Assembly (NCBI GenBank): GCA_029260575.1
Contig: JAJDDB010000003.1
Coordinates: forward strand, 1-64,000
Direction of reading: 5' to 3'
Length of the DNA stretch: 64,000 nt
Source of the DNA: Phycisphaerales bacterium
GTDB taxonomy: Bacteria > Planctomycetota > Phycisphaerae > Phycisphaerales > SM1A02
A program made the position numbers and the translations under genes. Positions 1-7,404 of this stretch are shown one piece after another. Numbering within the stretch: the stretch's first letter is position 1; each line of letters opens with the position of its first letter. The notes under the pieces are model-generated. The model worked only from the letters and a program-made list of their open reading frames with translations, searched no databases and had not been told where the DNA came from.

Positions 1-66
1 TTGCGCGCGGACGTGGTGCGCCTGTGAAGTGGTCGCACGGCTGTACCCGCCGCTGTTACAAGTGCA

Positions 67-240
67 TCACATGCTGCGAATGGCCGATAAAAGGCGTATG
101 CCAAAGCCTGTCGTTTCAATCCTCATCCCCAACTTCGACCATGGCCCCGTGATCTTCTTCTGGTTGATCCGACGACCATGTTCATCAAGGACGCAGATCG
201 ACGAACTTCTGAGATGGACATCCGCTCCGACGTACCACAT
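67..240 (-). pseudogene. IS110-family transposase, 5' fragment
   Basis: The first ~40 residues (MWYVGADVHLRSSSICVLDE, then GPWSKLG) match the conserved N-terminus of IS110-type DEDD transposases. The Asp of VGADVH is the first catalytic acidic residue. An AAAGGAGG ribosome site lies directly before the ATG, so the native start is kept. After GPWSK the family pattern is lost, except for ETTGFG, which may equal the family E-A-S-x-G-Y-G motif moved closer by a deletion. The reading frame then stops. The rest of the transposase is absent, so this is a dead remnant. It lies 70-100 bases from a truncated PEP carboxylase, which suggests insertion and deletion at this spot. Confidence 0.75.
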
Positions 241-306
241 AAGGGAACCTCCTTTATTCTGGATACGATGGTGAGCACCAGCGTACCGAAGAGGCTTCCT
301 ACTTAG

Positions 307-834
307 AGTCAGGACGGGCAGCGGCAGGGCTCCGACTTCCGCGCGATTCCGTACGCCTTCGCCTGGACCCAGAACCGGCACTTCCTGAACGCGTTCTACG
401 GCTTCGGCGCCGGGCTCGAGCAGGCCACGGGCGGGTCGTGGGCGAAGGCGGAGGAGATGTACACCGGATGGCCCTTCTTCCAGGCCCTCATCGAGAACGT
501 CGCGCTCGCGCGGTGCGACATGGCCATCGCCGCGGCATACGCCGCGATCGTGCCGGAGCCCGGCGTGGGCGACCGGATCGTCGGGATGATCTGGGACGAC
601 TACGAGCGCTCATGCCGCGCGGTGCTTGCGATCACCGGCCGGGCCGAGCTGCTCAGCGACGTGCCGTGGCTGCAGCGTTCGATCGACGTACGCAATCCGT
701 ACGTCGACGCGATCAACTTCGCGCAGATCGATCTTGTCTGGCGCCGCGTCGACGAGGGGGACAGCGAGCAGATCAGCGAGCTGTTGCGGGAATCGGTACA
801 GGGGATCGCGGCAGGGCTTCGAGCGACGGGGTGA
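307..834 (+). pseudogene. ppc: phosphoenolpyruvate carboxylase, C-terminal fragment
   Basis: The frame is open from just after a TAG at 304 and encodes the last ~170 residues of PEP carboxylase (PEP + bicarbonate to oxaloacetate). Visible landmarks are DFRAIPYAFAWTQNR (family R-A-I-P-W-x-F-x-W-T-Q), YGFGAGLE, the segment LQRSIDVRNPYVDAIN, and the terminal IAAGLRATG. The family is ~900 residues long, so about four fifths, including the PEP and Mg sites, is missing. No start codon or ribosome site belongs to this fragment. Homology begins at the junction with the IS110 remnant, which points to transposon-linked deletion. Base composition is clearly GC-richer than the window after 4 kb. Confidence 0.85.
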
Positions 835-835
835 G

Positions 836-1993
836 TCACTCTGCGTGGAGATCGGCGGCGCGGGCCGCGCGGCGGCGTACGCGGCGCCAGATCAGCGTGA
901 TGATCAGCACGACTCCGGCGACGAGCGCGAGCTGGAAATAGCGGATGCGTTGCGCGTGCACGGTCGCGAGGACCGTCACTGTCCCGTCCGGCGCGAGGCG
1001 CAGGACACGCGGGCCCCCGAGCCCTCCGCGGACGCCGAGGATACTCAGAAACGGCGAGATGATGTCGACGCGATTCTCGAGGATGTACACGTCCTCGCCC
1101 GAAACTGCCACGCCCGTGGGAGACCACCCGAACGGGGCGCGATAGACGGTGGTCACCTGATCTCCCGGATCGATCTTCCGGACACACGCCTGGCCGTAGT
1201 CGGCGGCGTAGACGTTTCCGTCGTTGTCTTCCGCGACACCGAGGATGCTGTCCTGCAACACGGGCGACGTGCCGATCGTCGGATCACTGCGGAGCGGCGC
1301 GCCGCCGACGGCGATCACGCTTCCGTCCGGGTTGATGCGGCGGATCGTGCCCCGTTCGGTCGCGAGGATCGACCCGTTGCGGCCCCAGGTGAACGCCTGG
1401 AAGACGCCGAAAGCGACGGGATGCTCGGCTCCCTCCCGCCGTTCGAAGAGACGGGGGATGACGGTGGTCGTCGTGCCCGCCGGCGTTCCGGGCGTGCGCC
1501 GAACGAGCGAGGGGAAGGGTTCTTCGTCGGTGTACACGACTCCGTACGAGGCGCCTTGCGCGTCGCGCACCACGGTGAGGCCGTTGCCGAAGTCGTCGAT
1601 GACGGGCCGCGATCTTGTCCGGTACGTCGTGGGGGTGGGCGGCACGACCGGGCTGAGATTGCCGGCGGGGTCCAGCATCCAGAGGCTGCCTATCCGCGTG
1701 CCGGTCTCCTCGACCCACGGGGGATCACCGACGGTGACCGGCGGCCCGATGAACTCGATGTGCTCGAAGTAGAGGTTGTCGGCGGCGTCGATGGCCAGCG
1801 TGTGCATGTGCCGGCCGACCTCGGTCTGACGCAATCGCCCGTCCGGGCTGATCGTCCAGATCGACCCGTGAGCGAGATCGACGAAGTGAATCGCGTCTTT
1901 CGAGTCGATCACGATGCCGTGACCCGGGTGAGCGGATGCCCACGACGCCGGAACGGCCAGAAGCAGAACGAGAATCAGTGATCGGCAGCGCAT
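836..1993 (-). CDS. exported NHL/SMP-30-like beta-propeller protein with C-terminal membrane anchor
   Basis: The protein has 385 residues. A signal peptide (MRCRSLILVLLLAVPASWASA) is followed by repeated blade-like units such as GHGIVIDSKDAIHFVD, LAIDAADNLYF, ILGVAEDNDGNVYAADY and GVAVSGEDVYILE. These are the NHL/gluconolactonase-like pattern of a six-bladed propeller. One hydrophobic helix (LALVAGVVLIITLIW) and an Arg-rich end (RRVRRRAARAA) give a probable membrane anchor with an inside-positive tail. No catalytic residues can be assigned. A GGAGG site precedes the ATG. An IS3 remnant abuts the 5' side, so the native promoter may be lost. The gene converges with the ppc fragment, with stop codons one base apart. 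Confidence 0.75.
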   Translation of the reverse strand: MRCRSLILVLLLAVPASWASAHPGHGIVIDSKDAIHFVDLAHGSIWTISPDGRLRQTEVGRHMHTLAIDAADNLYFEHIEFIGPPVTVGDPPWVEETGTRIGSLWMLDPAGNLSPVVPPTPTTYRTRSRPVIDDFGNGLTVVRDAQGASYGVVYTDEEPFPSLVRRTPGTPAGTTTTVIPRLFERREGAEHPVAFGVFQAFTWGRNGSILATERGTIRRINPDGSVIAVGGAPLRSDPTIGTSPVLQDSILGVAEDNDGNVYAADYGQACVRKIDPGDQVTTVYRAPFGWSPTGVAVSGEDVYILENRVDIISPFLSILGVRGGLGGPRVLRLAPDGTVTVLATVHAQRIRYFQLALVAGVVLIITLIWRRVRRRAARAADLHAE

Positions 1994-1997
1994 GCGG

Positions 1998-2138
1998 TCA
2001 TTCTACCTCCTCCGTGCCGGTGATCAGCGTGTGGCAAACGCCCACGGCTCTGGCCGCGGCCTTGTTCGTGTAACCCTCGTCGGTCACGAGGCGGACGGCA
2101 TCACGCTTGAACTGTTCCGAATAGCGAGGCTTGGACAA
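1998..2138 (-). pseudogene. IS3-family transposase OrfA, N-terminal fragment
   Basis: SKPRYSEQFKRDAVRLV followed by GYTNKAAARAVGV is the HTH start of IS3/IS911 OrfA. Only ~35 residues are family-like. The frame then runs into the leader of the beta-propeller gene and stops 4 bases before its ATG. The initiator position carries TTG rather than ATG. No OrfB or DDE domain is present. This is a remnant whose edge lies within ~40 bases of the downstream start codon. Confidence 0.7.
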
Positions 2139-2265
2139 GAGCAGGCTTCTTGCTGCCGGGCATTCTCCCGGCAAAGTCCTGTGTCCGCCGTTTGTGGGCC
2201 ACCTCACACATCAAAACTCATGTCGCTAGTCTACTTGCCTCGGGCGCCGCCTTGATCCCTTCCCG

Positions 2266-2633
2266 TCACCCATCTAGCCCCCGATCAGACAGCAACGCCC
2301 TTGACGTATTCCCCGCGATGGCGGCCTTGATGGCGCGCTCGCTGCGCACGCCTTTCTCAAGCGCGGAAGGATAGAACTCGGTGTCGCGCGCTTTGGGAAC
2401 TTGCACGGTCAGTCGCCCGGCCCGCGTGTCGATCGTCTTGGGCTTGTAGCCATTGGCGTACCCGCGACGCAAACCTGTTCGCTCGTTGGACCTGGCGCAC
2501 AGGATCTGCTCGCGCTCGAGCTTCATGCCCGCTTCGAAAAGGCTTGCGAGGCGGCGCCCATGGCTTCGGCTCCTTCCTGAGCGACGAGTTCCACGATCTG
2601 ATCGAGTGCGGTAGAGTGTTCCTGGCGGGTCAT
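2266..2633 (-). pseudogene. IS256-family (mutator) transposase, frameshifted 5' fragment
   Basis: The ATG at 2633 opens MTRQEHSTALDQIVEL...EAMGAA. The family continuation LASLFEAGMKLEREQILCAR, RRGYANGYKPKTIDTRAGRL and YPSALEKGVRSERAIKAAIA sits in another frame. A base or two was therefore lost near 2550, where GCC GCC TCG replaces the expected GCG CTC GCA. After AAIA a second shift gives EYVKGVAV and a stop, matching the family E-M-Y-x-K-G-V in the new frame. The catalytic DDE core is absent. A second-order relic with at least two frameshifts. Confidence 0.8.
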
Positions 2634-3717
2634 GATTGCTCCTTGCTATGGTAAGCGAAAGAGCCTGAATGATCCGCCGTCTTTGATTCGTCAACTTGAG
2701 ACAACAGGCGCGACAGGCCGCGGGGTGAAAACGGCGAGTTATCGACAGCGCGCGACAGTTGCCCCGATTCAAATTCCAGACCGCACGTTACACCATCCCA
2801 ATTCTGGCTGCTAAGACGTTCCTTCGCGGTGACGCGATCGACAACGTCACAGGGATCGACCGTGCGGTTTACCTCACACGCGACATCCACCACAACTCGA
2901 TCATCCGATCGGTGATCGCCATGCTGACGTGTTTGACGGCAATCACAGTCAGTCGATTCGAGACGGATCGCGAGCTACTCGACAAGTGTGATGACTCATG
3001 GGTCCCGCTTCGGACGCGGATTCCCTCGGCGATGTCGATTTGGAATGAATGGGCGGCGGCCGCGATACAGACGGGGCGTCCTGATGAAGTCACTGGGGGT
3101 TGAGCACGCCTACTGATCGCAACCACCCTTGTTGCGTTCGGCACAGCAGAGACAACCATCCCATCACCCGTGCACACGAATCAACCAGAGACTCAGAGAC
3201 TTGGGCACCAATTCGGCCTCATGACCGACGAGCCCATGCCAGCCGGTTATGACCACCGTTGCGAGAGAGAGACCGGCCACAACCCCAAGCGCTCGTAACC
3301 CTTGCGTCTACAGGCTAAAACGACCAACGCCGCCAATGTCTCTCGGCGGCGTCGTTCGTGAACCGTGGGGCCGGCTGCGTTTGCAACCGACCGGGTAATA
3401 GTGCGGGCGCAACCTTCTTCGGGACAGCGTTTCGCGGTCCAAGAAGCGAGACGAGTCGAGTTCGAACGCCGGGAGGTTCAGAGACGTCTGGTTATCGGCG
3501 GCAAGCGGAGCGGGAACCAGCGAAATGTTCCCCGAATCCAACCGTTTCAAACCGTTGGGAACTAGGAAGAGCACCGTCTTGGATCAATTGATAGGGTCAA
3601 CAGGCCAAAAGAGCTCGCGATCCCTAAAGCAGCCGCGCGCCAAATGCGTTCATGTGTCTCGTTTCGACAACAACCCCAGCAGATCGTCGTTGGAACTCCG
3701 GTAAGACACTGGGACCC
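2634..3717. other. gene-free stretch between IS relics
   Basis: No frame here shows a recognisable protein family, ribosome site or steady coding character. The part next to the IS256 relic (2634-2830) is probably its left end. An 8-bp perfect stem (ACGCCGCC at 3327-3334, GGCGGCGT at 3345-3352) is the only clear secondary structure. It has no T-run, so it is not a convincing terminator. Confidence 0.5.
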
Positions 3718-3900
3718 TCAAGGACGTAACGCAACGCCCCGGCCGAGCGGTTCCGCCATTCCCGGCGACGCCCACGTCTCGCGAGCGGCCGCCGCTGCAG
3801 CGAGCAATCGGCGACGGAACCAGAACACGAGGACGAGCCCCCAGATCGCGAAGACGCCGGCCGGGACCAAAGGTGACGTTGTGGACGATGTCGATGGTCG
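3718..3900 (-). pseudogene. orphan C-terminal membrane anchor fragment
   Basis: Reading leftward, the frame gives SPLVPAGVFAIWGLVLVFWF then RRRLLAAAAAA and a stop near 3718. A proline-bearing motif, a single hydrophobic helix and an Arg cluster resemble the C-terminal sorting tails (PEP-CTERM or VPxxP type) of exported proteins. No body of a protein precedes it: the frame merges upstream into the dockerin gene in another phase. It may be the leftover 3' end of a deleted exported protein, or readthrough sequence. Composition is as GC-rich as the IS zone. Confidence 0.35.
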
Positions 3901-3901
3901 A

Positions 3902-6535
3902 TCAGCAGTCGCCCCACCCTGCCAGCAGGTCGAGTAGGTCGAACACATCGACCAGGTCGTTGGCAGGCGCTGCGATGTTCGCGCCGTTGCCGTTGGTCGA
4001 CCAGTTCGTGAGCAGTGCCAGCAGGTCGAACACGTTGATCGTCCCGTCCGGCAGATCGCTGGTGCTGTTGGCAATATCCGCTGCACACGGCAGCGAATCA
4101 ACCGAGAGCGCACCGATCGAAACCAGCGCTTCGTAGTTGCCATCCATGTCCATGTCGGTGTACAGCGTGATGTCATGTGCATCGAACGGGTTGTGCTCGA
4201 GGAACTGCAGCGAGAAGTCGATGATTCCTTCCTCGCCAGGCGGGATCTTGACCGTGCGCACTACCGGTTCGCCCGGCGGCAGACCGTCAAGACTGAGATT
4301 GTCCGACGGCAACATGTCGCCGCCTGTGGCGCGAACCTCGATCGGCACGGAGAGCGTGTCACCGCGTCCGAGATCGCTGCGCGCCACAGCGATTTCGAAG
4401 CTGCCGACGATCGGGCCGGGCCACGGCACGAGTACCACGCCGCCGACAGTGCCGCCGGTCGGACCGGGAACGTACTGACCGCAGAGGTCGCGCCGATCCT
4501 GCACCGAACCGTGACAAACGAAGCTGTGCCCTGACGACTGGTTGGTGATCGTCATCTTGTAACAGCCGATGTTGTATACACTGGTCATGTTCACCGGCCG
4601 CGTGATCTTGACCTGCACCGGTACGCATTGGTTCGGACCGACAGTGATCGGATTCGGACCGAGCACATTGAACTGTGTGGGGCCTGGAATGGTGCAGCCG
4701 AACCCCGCTGGCTCCGGCGAAAACGTCATCTGATACGTTTGTGCGACCGGCGACCAGTTACAGACCGTGGTGGTGACGGTGATTTCGTTTTCGTTTTCGC
4801 AGAATGGTTCGTCCCAGGGAACGTGACACGTGGACTTGCACTTGCCGTCGTTGCCTGCGTTGTAGATTGATGCAACTTCAGATGCGCTCAACTCGCTGTT
4901 GAAGATTTCAACCTCGTCAATCATGCCGTCGAAGAACGCCTGGCCGTCGCCAGGAAAATACATGTACTTGCTCGCGCCGATGTAGAGCGAATCGGCGCTC
5001 GTGAGATTGCCGGCGTGCTGTGTTGGATCGCCGAGTTGTCCGAATGGCGCGCCGTTGAGGTAGAACTGGACGCCCTGCGGGTCGTCACGATCGACGGTCA
5101 CCGCCACGTGCAACAGCTGGTTGATCGGCAGCAGCGTCGAGTTGGTGTGGTACACCGTCGCTTGCGGACCAATGCCGTCTTCGATGATCAAGGCCAGGTT
5201 GCCATCGAGCACGAAGAAGTAGTAGCCGCGCGGCTGTTGATCGCGTTTGTCCACGATGGGCGCCTGCTGCGCGGTGAACTGGTCCATGCGTATCCACGTG
5301 TCGATCGAGAAATCACCGGCTGTTGCCTGTGTGGCAGCACCGAAGTTGAGCGTCGGATGGTCCGGCACGTCAACATGGGACGACGCACCGTCGAAATCCA
5401 GCGCGTTGTCAACCGCGCCTGCGACAGTGCTCGGCGGCGTCGCGCCGGCCCGCAGTCCATGATTTGAATTCACTGAATCGTGCACGACCGAGCCGAATGT
5501 CTCGTCCATCGGCCACCATGCCACCATGCCCGGTGGCGGGGCGATGCACGGCGCGCAGGTATAGCTTGTGCACGTCGTGTTGTCGCCGAGATAGGTCGGG
5601 TTGAGATAGTTGGCATTGGTAAGACAATCCTGCTGGGTCGTGACGATGCAGTTGAAGATCGACGTGCCGGCGATTTGGAAACAACATGCACCTTCTTCCT
5701 GCGGACAATCGGTGCACGAGATGTGTGCGCGATAGCTGTTGTTCGTGACGCCGCAGGGATAGTTGTCCACTATCGGTCCGCCGGCGATGCTGCCGAGGTA
5801 GATCTTCACGTACACGACACCCGGCGCCGGTACGCAGGCGCACAGTTGTGCGACATCGCACAGTTCGGTGTCCGCCTGGGCGACAAGTGTGAGATTGCCG
5901 CAGGACCCAGTGTACATCTCAGCCACGACTGGCGCTTCAGCGTAGAGATCGACGCACACGTAGCGCTCGCCAGACCCGCCGGGATCGCTGACATCGATCT
6001 GCAGCCAGTCGGCGTCCGCATCTCCCATGTCAGCCCACAGCTCGCCACAGAAGTCATCACCGCAGCTGACATCGGAAAACGTATGCGGCGGCGGTGTGTC
6101 GCAGCCGGGGTTCGTGATGTTCTGCCCGCACGGTTCCTGCTCGATGATGGCGCCGGGCGGGCATTGGGTGCAGTCACACAACTGCTGCGCGAGCGCGACA
6201 CACGATGCGTCCCACTGCGTCGAGCAGCATGATGGCATCAGGTTGCAGACCATCAGACAGCAATCAGAGTCATCACAACCGGGCGTAACATGAGGCAGAA
6301 AACACGATTCGGAGGACGGTGATGGACACATTCCCCGAACGGCTTCGCTGTCAGAGTCACCGTCGCGATTGGGTTCCTGCGCAGCTGGCTCGTTTGTCGT
6401 GTGCAGGTTTTGCACGTGATCCGCTGACTGTTGACCATCTGCAACGGTCGCGAGACACATGAGTCCGCCGAGCACAATCAACAAACCGCAGATGATGGCA
6501 CAGGACTGCTGTGTATGTGTTTTGACTGCCTTCAT
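3902..6535 (-). CDS. secreted LamG and GC-type dockerin domain protein
   Basis: The protein has 877 residues. I chose the ATG preceded by AGAGGTG, ten codons inside the longest frame. A signal peptide (~1-35: CAIICGLLIVLGGLMCL...VADG) leads into Cys-rich segments such as DDSDCCLMVCNLMPSCCSTQ. A LamG/concanavalin-like jelly roll spans ~337-555 (MVAWWPMDETFG ... FFDGMIDEVEIFN). The C-terminus (~815-877) carries two dockerin-like Ca-binding repeats, INVFDLLALLTNW and VDVFDLLDLLAGWGDC. LamG domains bind glycans and dockerins bind cohesin-like partners, so the protein is probably a surface or extracellular binding protein. It is divergent from the sigma factor/kinase pair and may be its target; that is an inference from position. 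Confidence 0.85.
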   Translation of the reverse strand: MKAVKTHTQQSCAIICGLLIVLGGLMCLATVADGQQSADHVQNLHTTNEPAAQEPNRDGDSDSEAVRGMCPSPSSESCFLPHVTPGCDDSDCCLMVCNLMPSCCSTQWDASCVALAQQLCDCTQCPPGAIIEQEPCGQNITNPGCDTPPPHTFSDVSCGDDFCGELWADMGDADADWLQIDVSDPGGSGERYVCVDLYAEAPVVAEMYTGSCGNLTLVAQADTELCDVAQLCACVPAPGVVYVKIYLGSIAGGPIVDNYPCGVTNNSYRAHISCTDCPQEEGACCFQIAGTSIFNCIVTTQQDCLTNANYLNPTYLGDNTTCTSYTCAPCIAPPPGMVAWWPMDETFGSVVHDSVNSNHGLRAGATPPSTVAGAVDNALDFDGASSHVDVPDHPTLNFGAATQATAGDFSIDTWIRMDQFTAQQAPIVDKRDQQPRGYYFFVLDGNLALIIEDGIGPQATVYHTNSTLLPINQLLHVAVTVDRDDPQGVQFYLNGAPFGQLGDPTQHAGNLTSADSLYIGASKYMYFPGDGQAFFDGMIDEVEIFNSELSASEVASIYNAGNDGKCKSTCHVPWDEPFCENENEITVTTTVCNWSPVAQTYQMTFSPEPAGFGCTIPGPTQFNVLGPNPITVGPNQCVPVQVKITRPVNMTSVYNIGCYKMTITNQSSGHSFVCHGSVQDRRDLCGQYVPGPTGGTVGGVVLVPWPGPIVGSFEIAVARSDLGRGDTLSVPIEVRATGGDMLPSDNLSLDGLPPGEPVVRTVKIPPGEEGIIDFSLQFLEHNPFDAHDITLYTDMDMDGNYEALVSIGALSVDSLPCAADIANSTSDLPDGTINVFDLLALLTNWSTNGNGANIAAPANDLVDVFDLLDLLAGWGDC

Positions 6536-6822
6536 CGAATCACCTCTTCGCCAGTTCTTCCTCAAACGAGTGTGCCGAAATCGGATCGACGCGGCAATGT
6601 CCCCACCACAGAAGGCACCAACGGCAGACGAATTGGCTCATGAATTGACTCAGATTGAGAGATTTACCCGGCATCGGTTTGTAAAAGCCCGCATAGAACA
6701 TGACAGAACCACCGCGCCGCCCGATACAATGGGCGTTGTGCGGTCGTCCTTCGGCTGTTGGGAATTGCACCAGCAAGCCGGCGACGAGCTCAGAAATAAT
6801 GCTTTTTTGCGAGTCAACGCCT

Positions 6823-7404
6823 ATGGCTGGCGGGAATCAACATGTCACACAGTTGCTCGGCGAGTTGTCGTCCGGCGACGATTCCGCAGCCGGCCGACTG
6901 TTGCCGATGGTCTATGAGGAGTTGAGACTCCTGGCCGGTGCCTATTTTCACGAAGAGCGAGCAGATCACACATTACAGCCGACGGCGTTGGTACATGAAG
7001 CATTCCTTCGACTGGTCGATGAGCCCGATTCTCGCTGGGAGAGTCGCGCGCATTTCTATCGAGTTGCGGCTCGGGCCATGCGGCGCGTTCTTGTCAACCA
7101 TGCTCGTGATCGCAAACGACTGAAGCGCGGCGGCGGTACGCACAAGCTTCCCCTGGCGGATTTCGACTGTGCAAGCAATGATGCACTGGATTACGAGTTT
7201 CTTGATTCTGCCATCGAGAAGTTGGCGGAACTTGACCCGCGAAAGGAACAGATCGTGCAGTTGCGCTACTTCGGCGGGTTTACGATCGAAGATACCGCAC
7301 GCATTCTCGATCTCTCACCAGCTCAGGTTAAACGCGACTGGACAGCCGCCCGTGCATTCCTCTTGCGCGAGATGGGTTACGACGATCCGACAATGTCGTT
7401 ATGA
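6823..7404 (+). CDS. ECF sigma factor (TIGR02999-like planctomycete group)
   Basis: The protein has 193 residues. Region sigma2 (~20-90) reads YEELRLLAGAYF...HTLQPTALVHEAFLRL, and sigma4 (~130-185) reads LDPRKEQIVQLRYFGGFT followed by IEDTARILDLSPAQVKRDW. The L-Q-P-T-A-L-V-H-E-A motif is characteristic of the ECF group common in planctomycetes and usually tied to Ser/Thr kinases. No anti-sigma gene is adjacent. The next gene overlaps by the ATGA tetranucleotide, so the two are translationally coupled and phosphorylation may control the sigma factor. The start is the ATG just before AGGNQHVTQLL; further upstream the frame lacks family similarity. Confidence 0.9.
   Translation: MAGGNQHVTQLLGELSSGDDSAAGRLLPMVYEELRLLAGAYFHEERADHTLQPTALVHEAFLRLVDEPDSRWESRAHFYRVAARAMRRVLVNHARDRKRLKRGGGTHKLPLADFDCASNDALDYEFLDSAIEKLAELDPRKEQIVQLRYFGGFTIEDTARILDLSPAQVKRDWTAARAFLLREMGYDDPTMSL

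Noticed and set aside
100-140. GGATTGAAAC on the minus strand, like the end of some CRISPR repeats
   Set aside because: Single occurrence inside the IS110 relic; no repeat-spacer pattern.
29-274. Plus-strand frame with PKPVVSILIPNFDHG, resembling a glycosyltransferase start
   Set aside because: It lies exactly opposite the IS110 fragment, which has the proper start and ribosome site. Nothing glycosyltransferase-like follows.
626-1981. 451-codon plus-strand frame opposite the beta-propeller gene
   Set aside because: GC-rich sequence gives long open antisense frames. The translation is charged and repetitive, and the minus strand has the signal peptide, blades and anchor.
2759-3177. Overlapping ~100-codon frames on both strands
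   Set aside because: No ribosome site, no similarity, and mutually overlapping; treated as non-coding.
3327-3352. Stem ACGCCGCC/GGCGGCGT as a terminator
   Set aside because: No T-run on either strand and no intact gene ends nearby.
5480-6232. 250-codon plus-strand frame
   Set aside because: Antisense to the LamG-dockerin gene.
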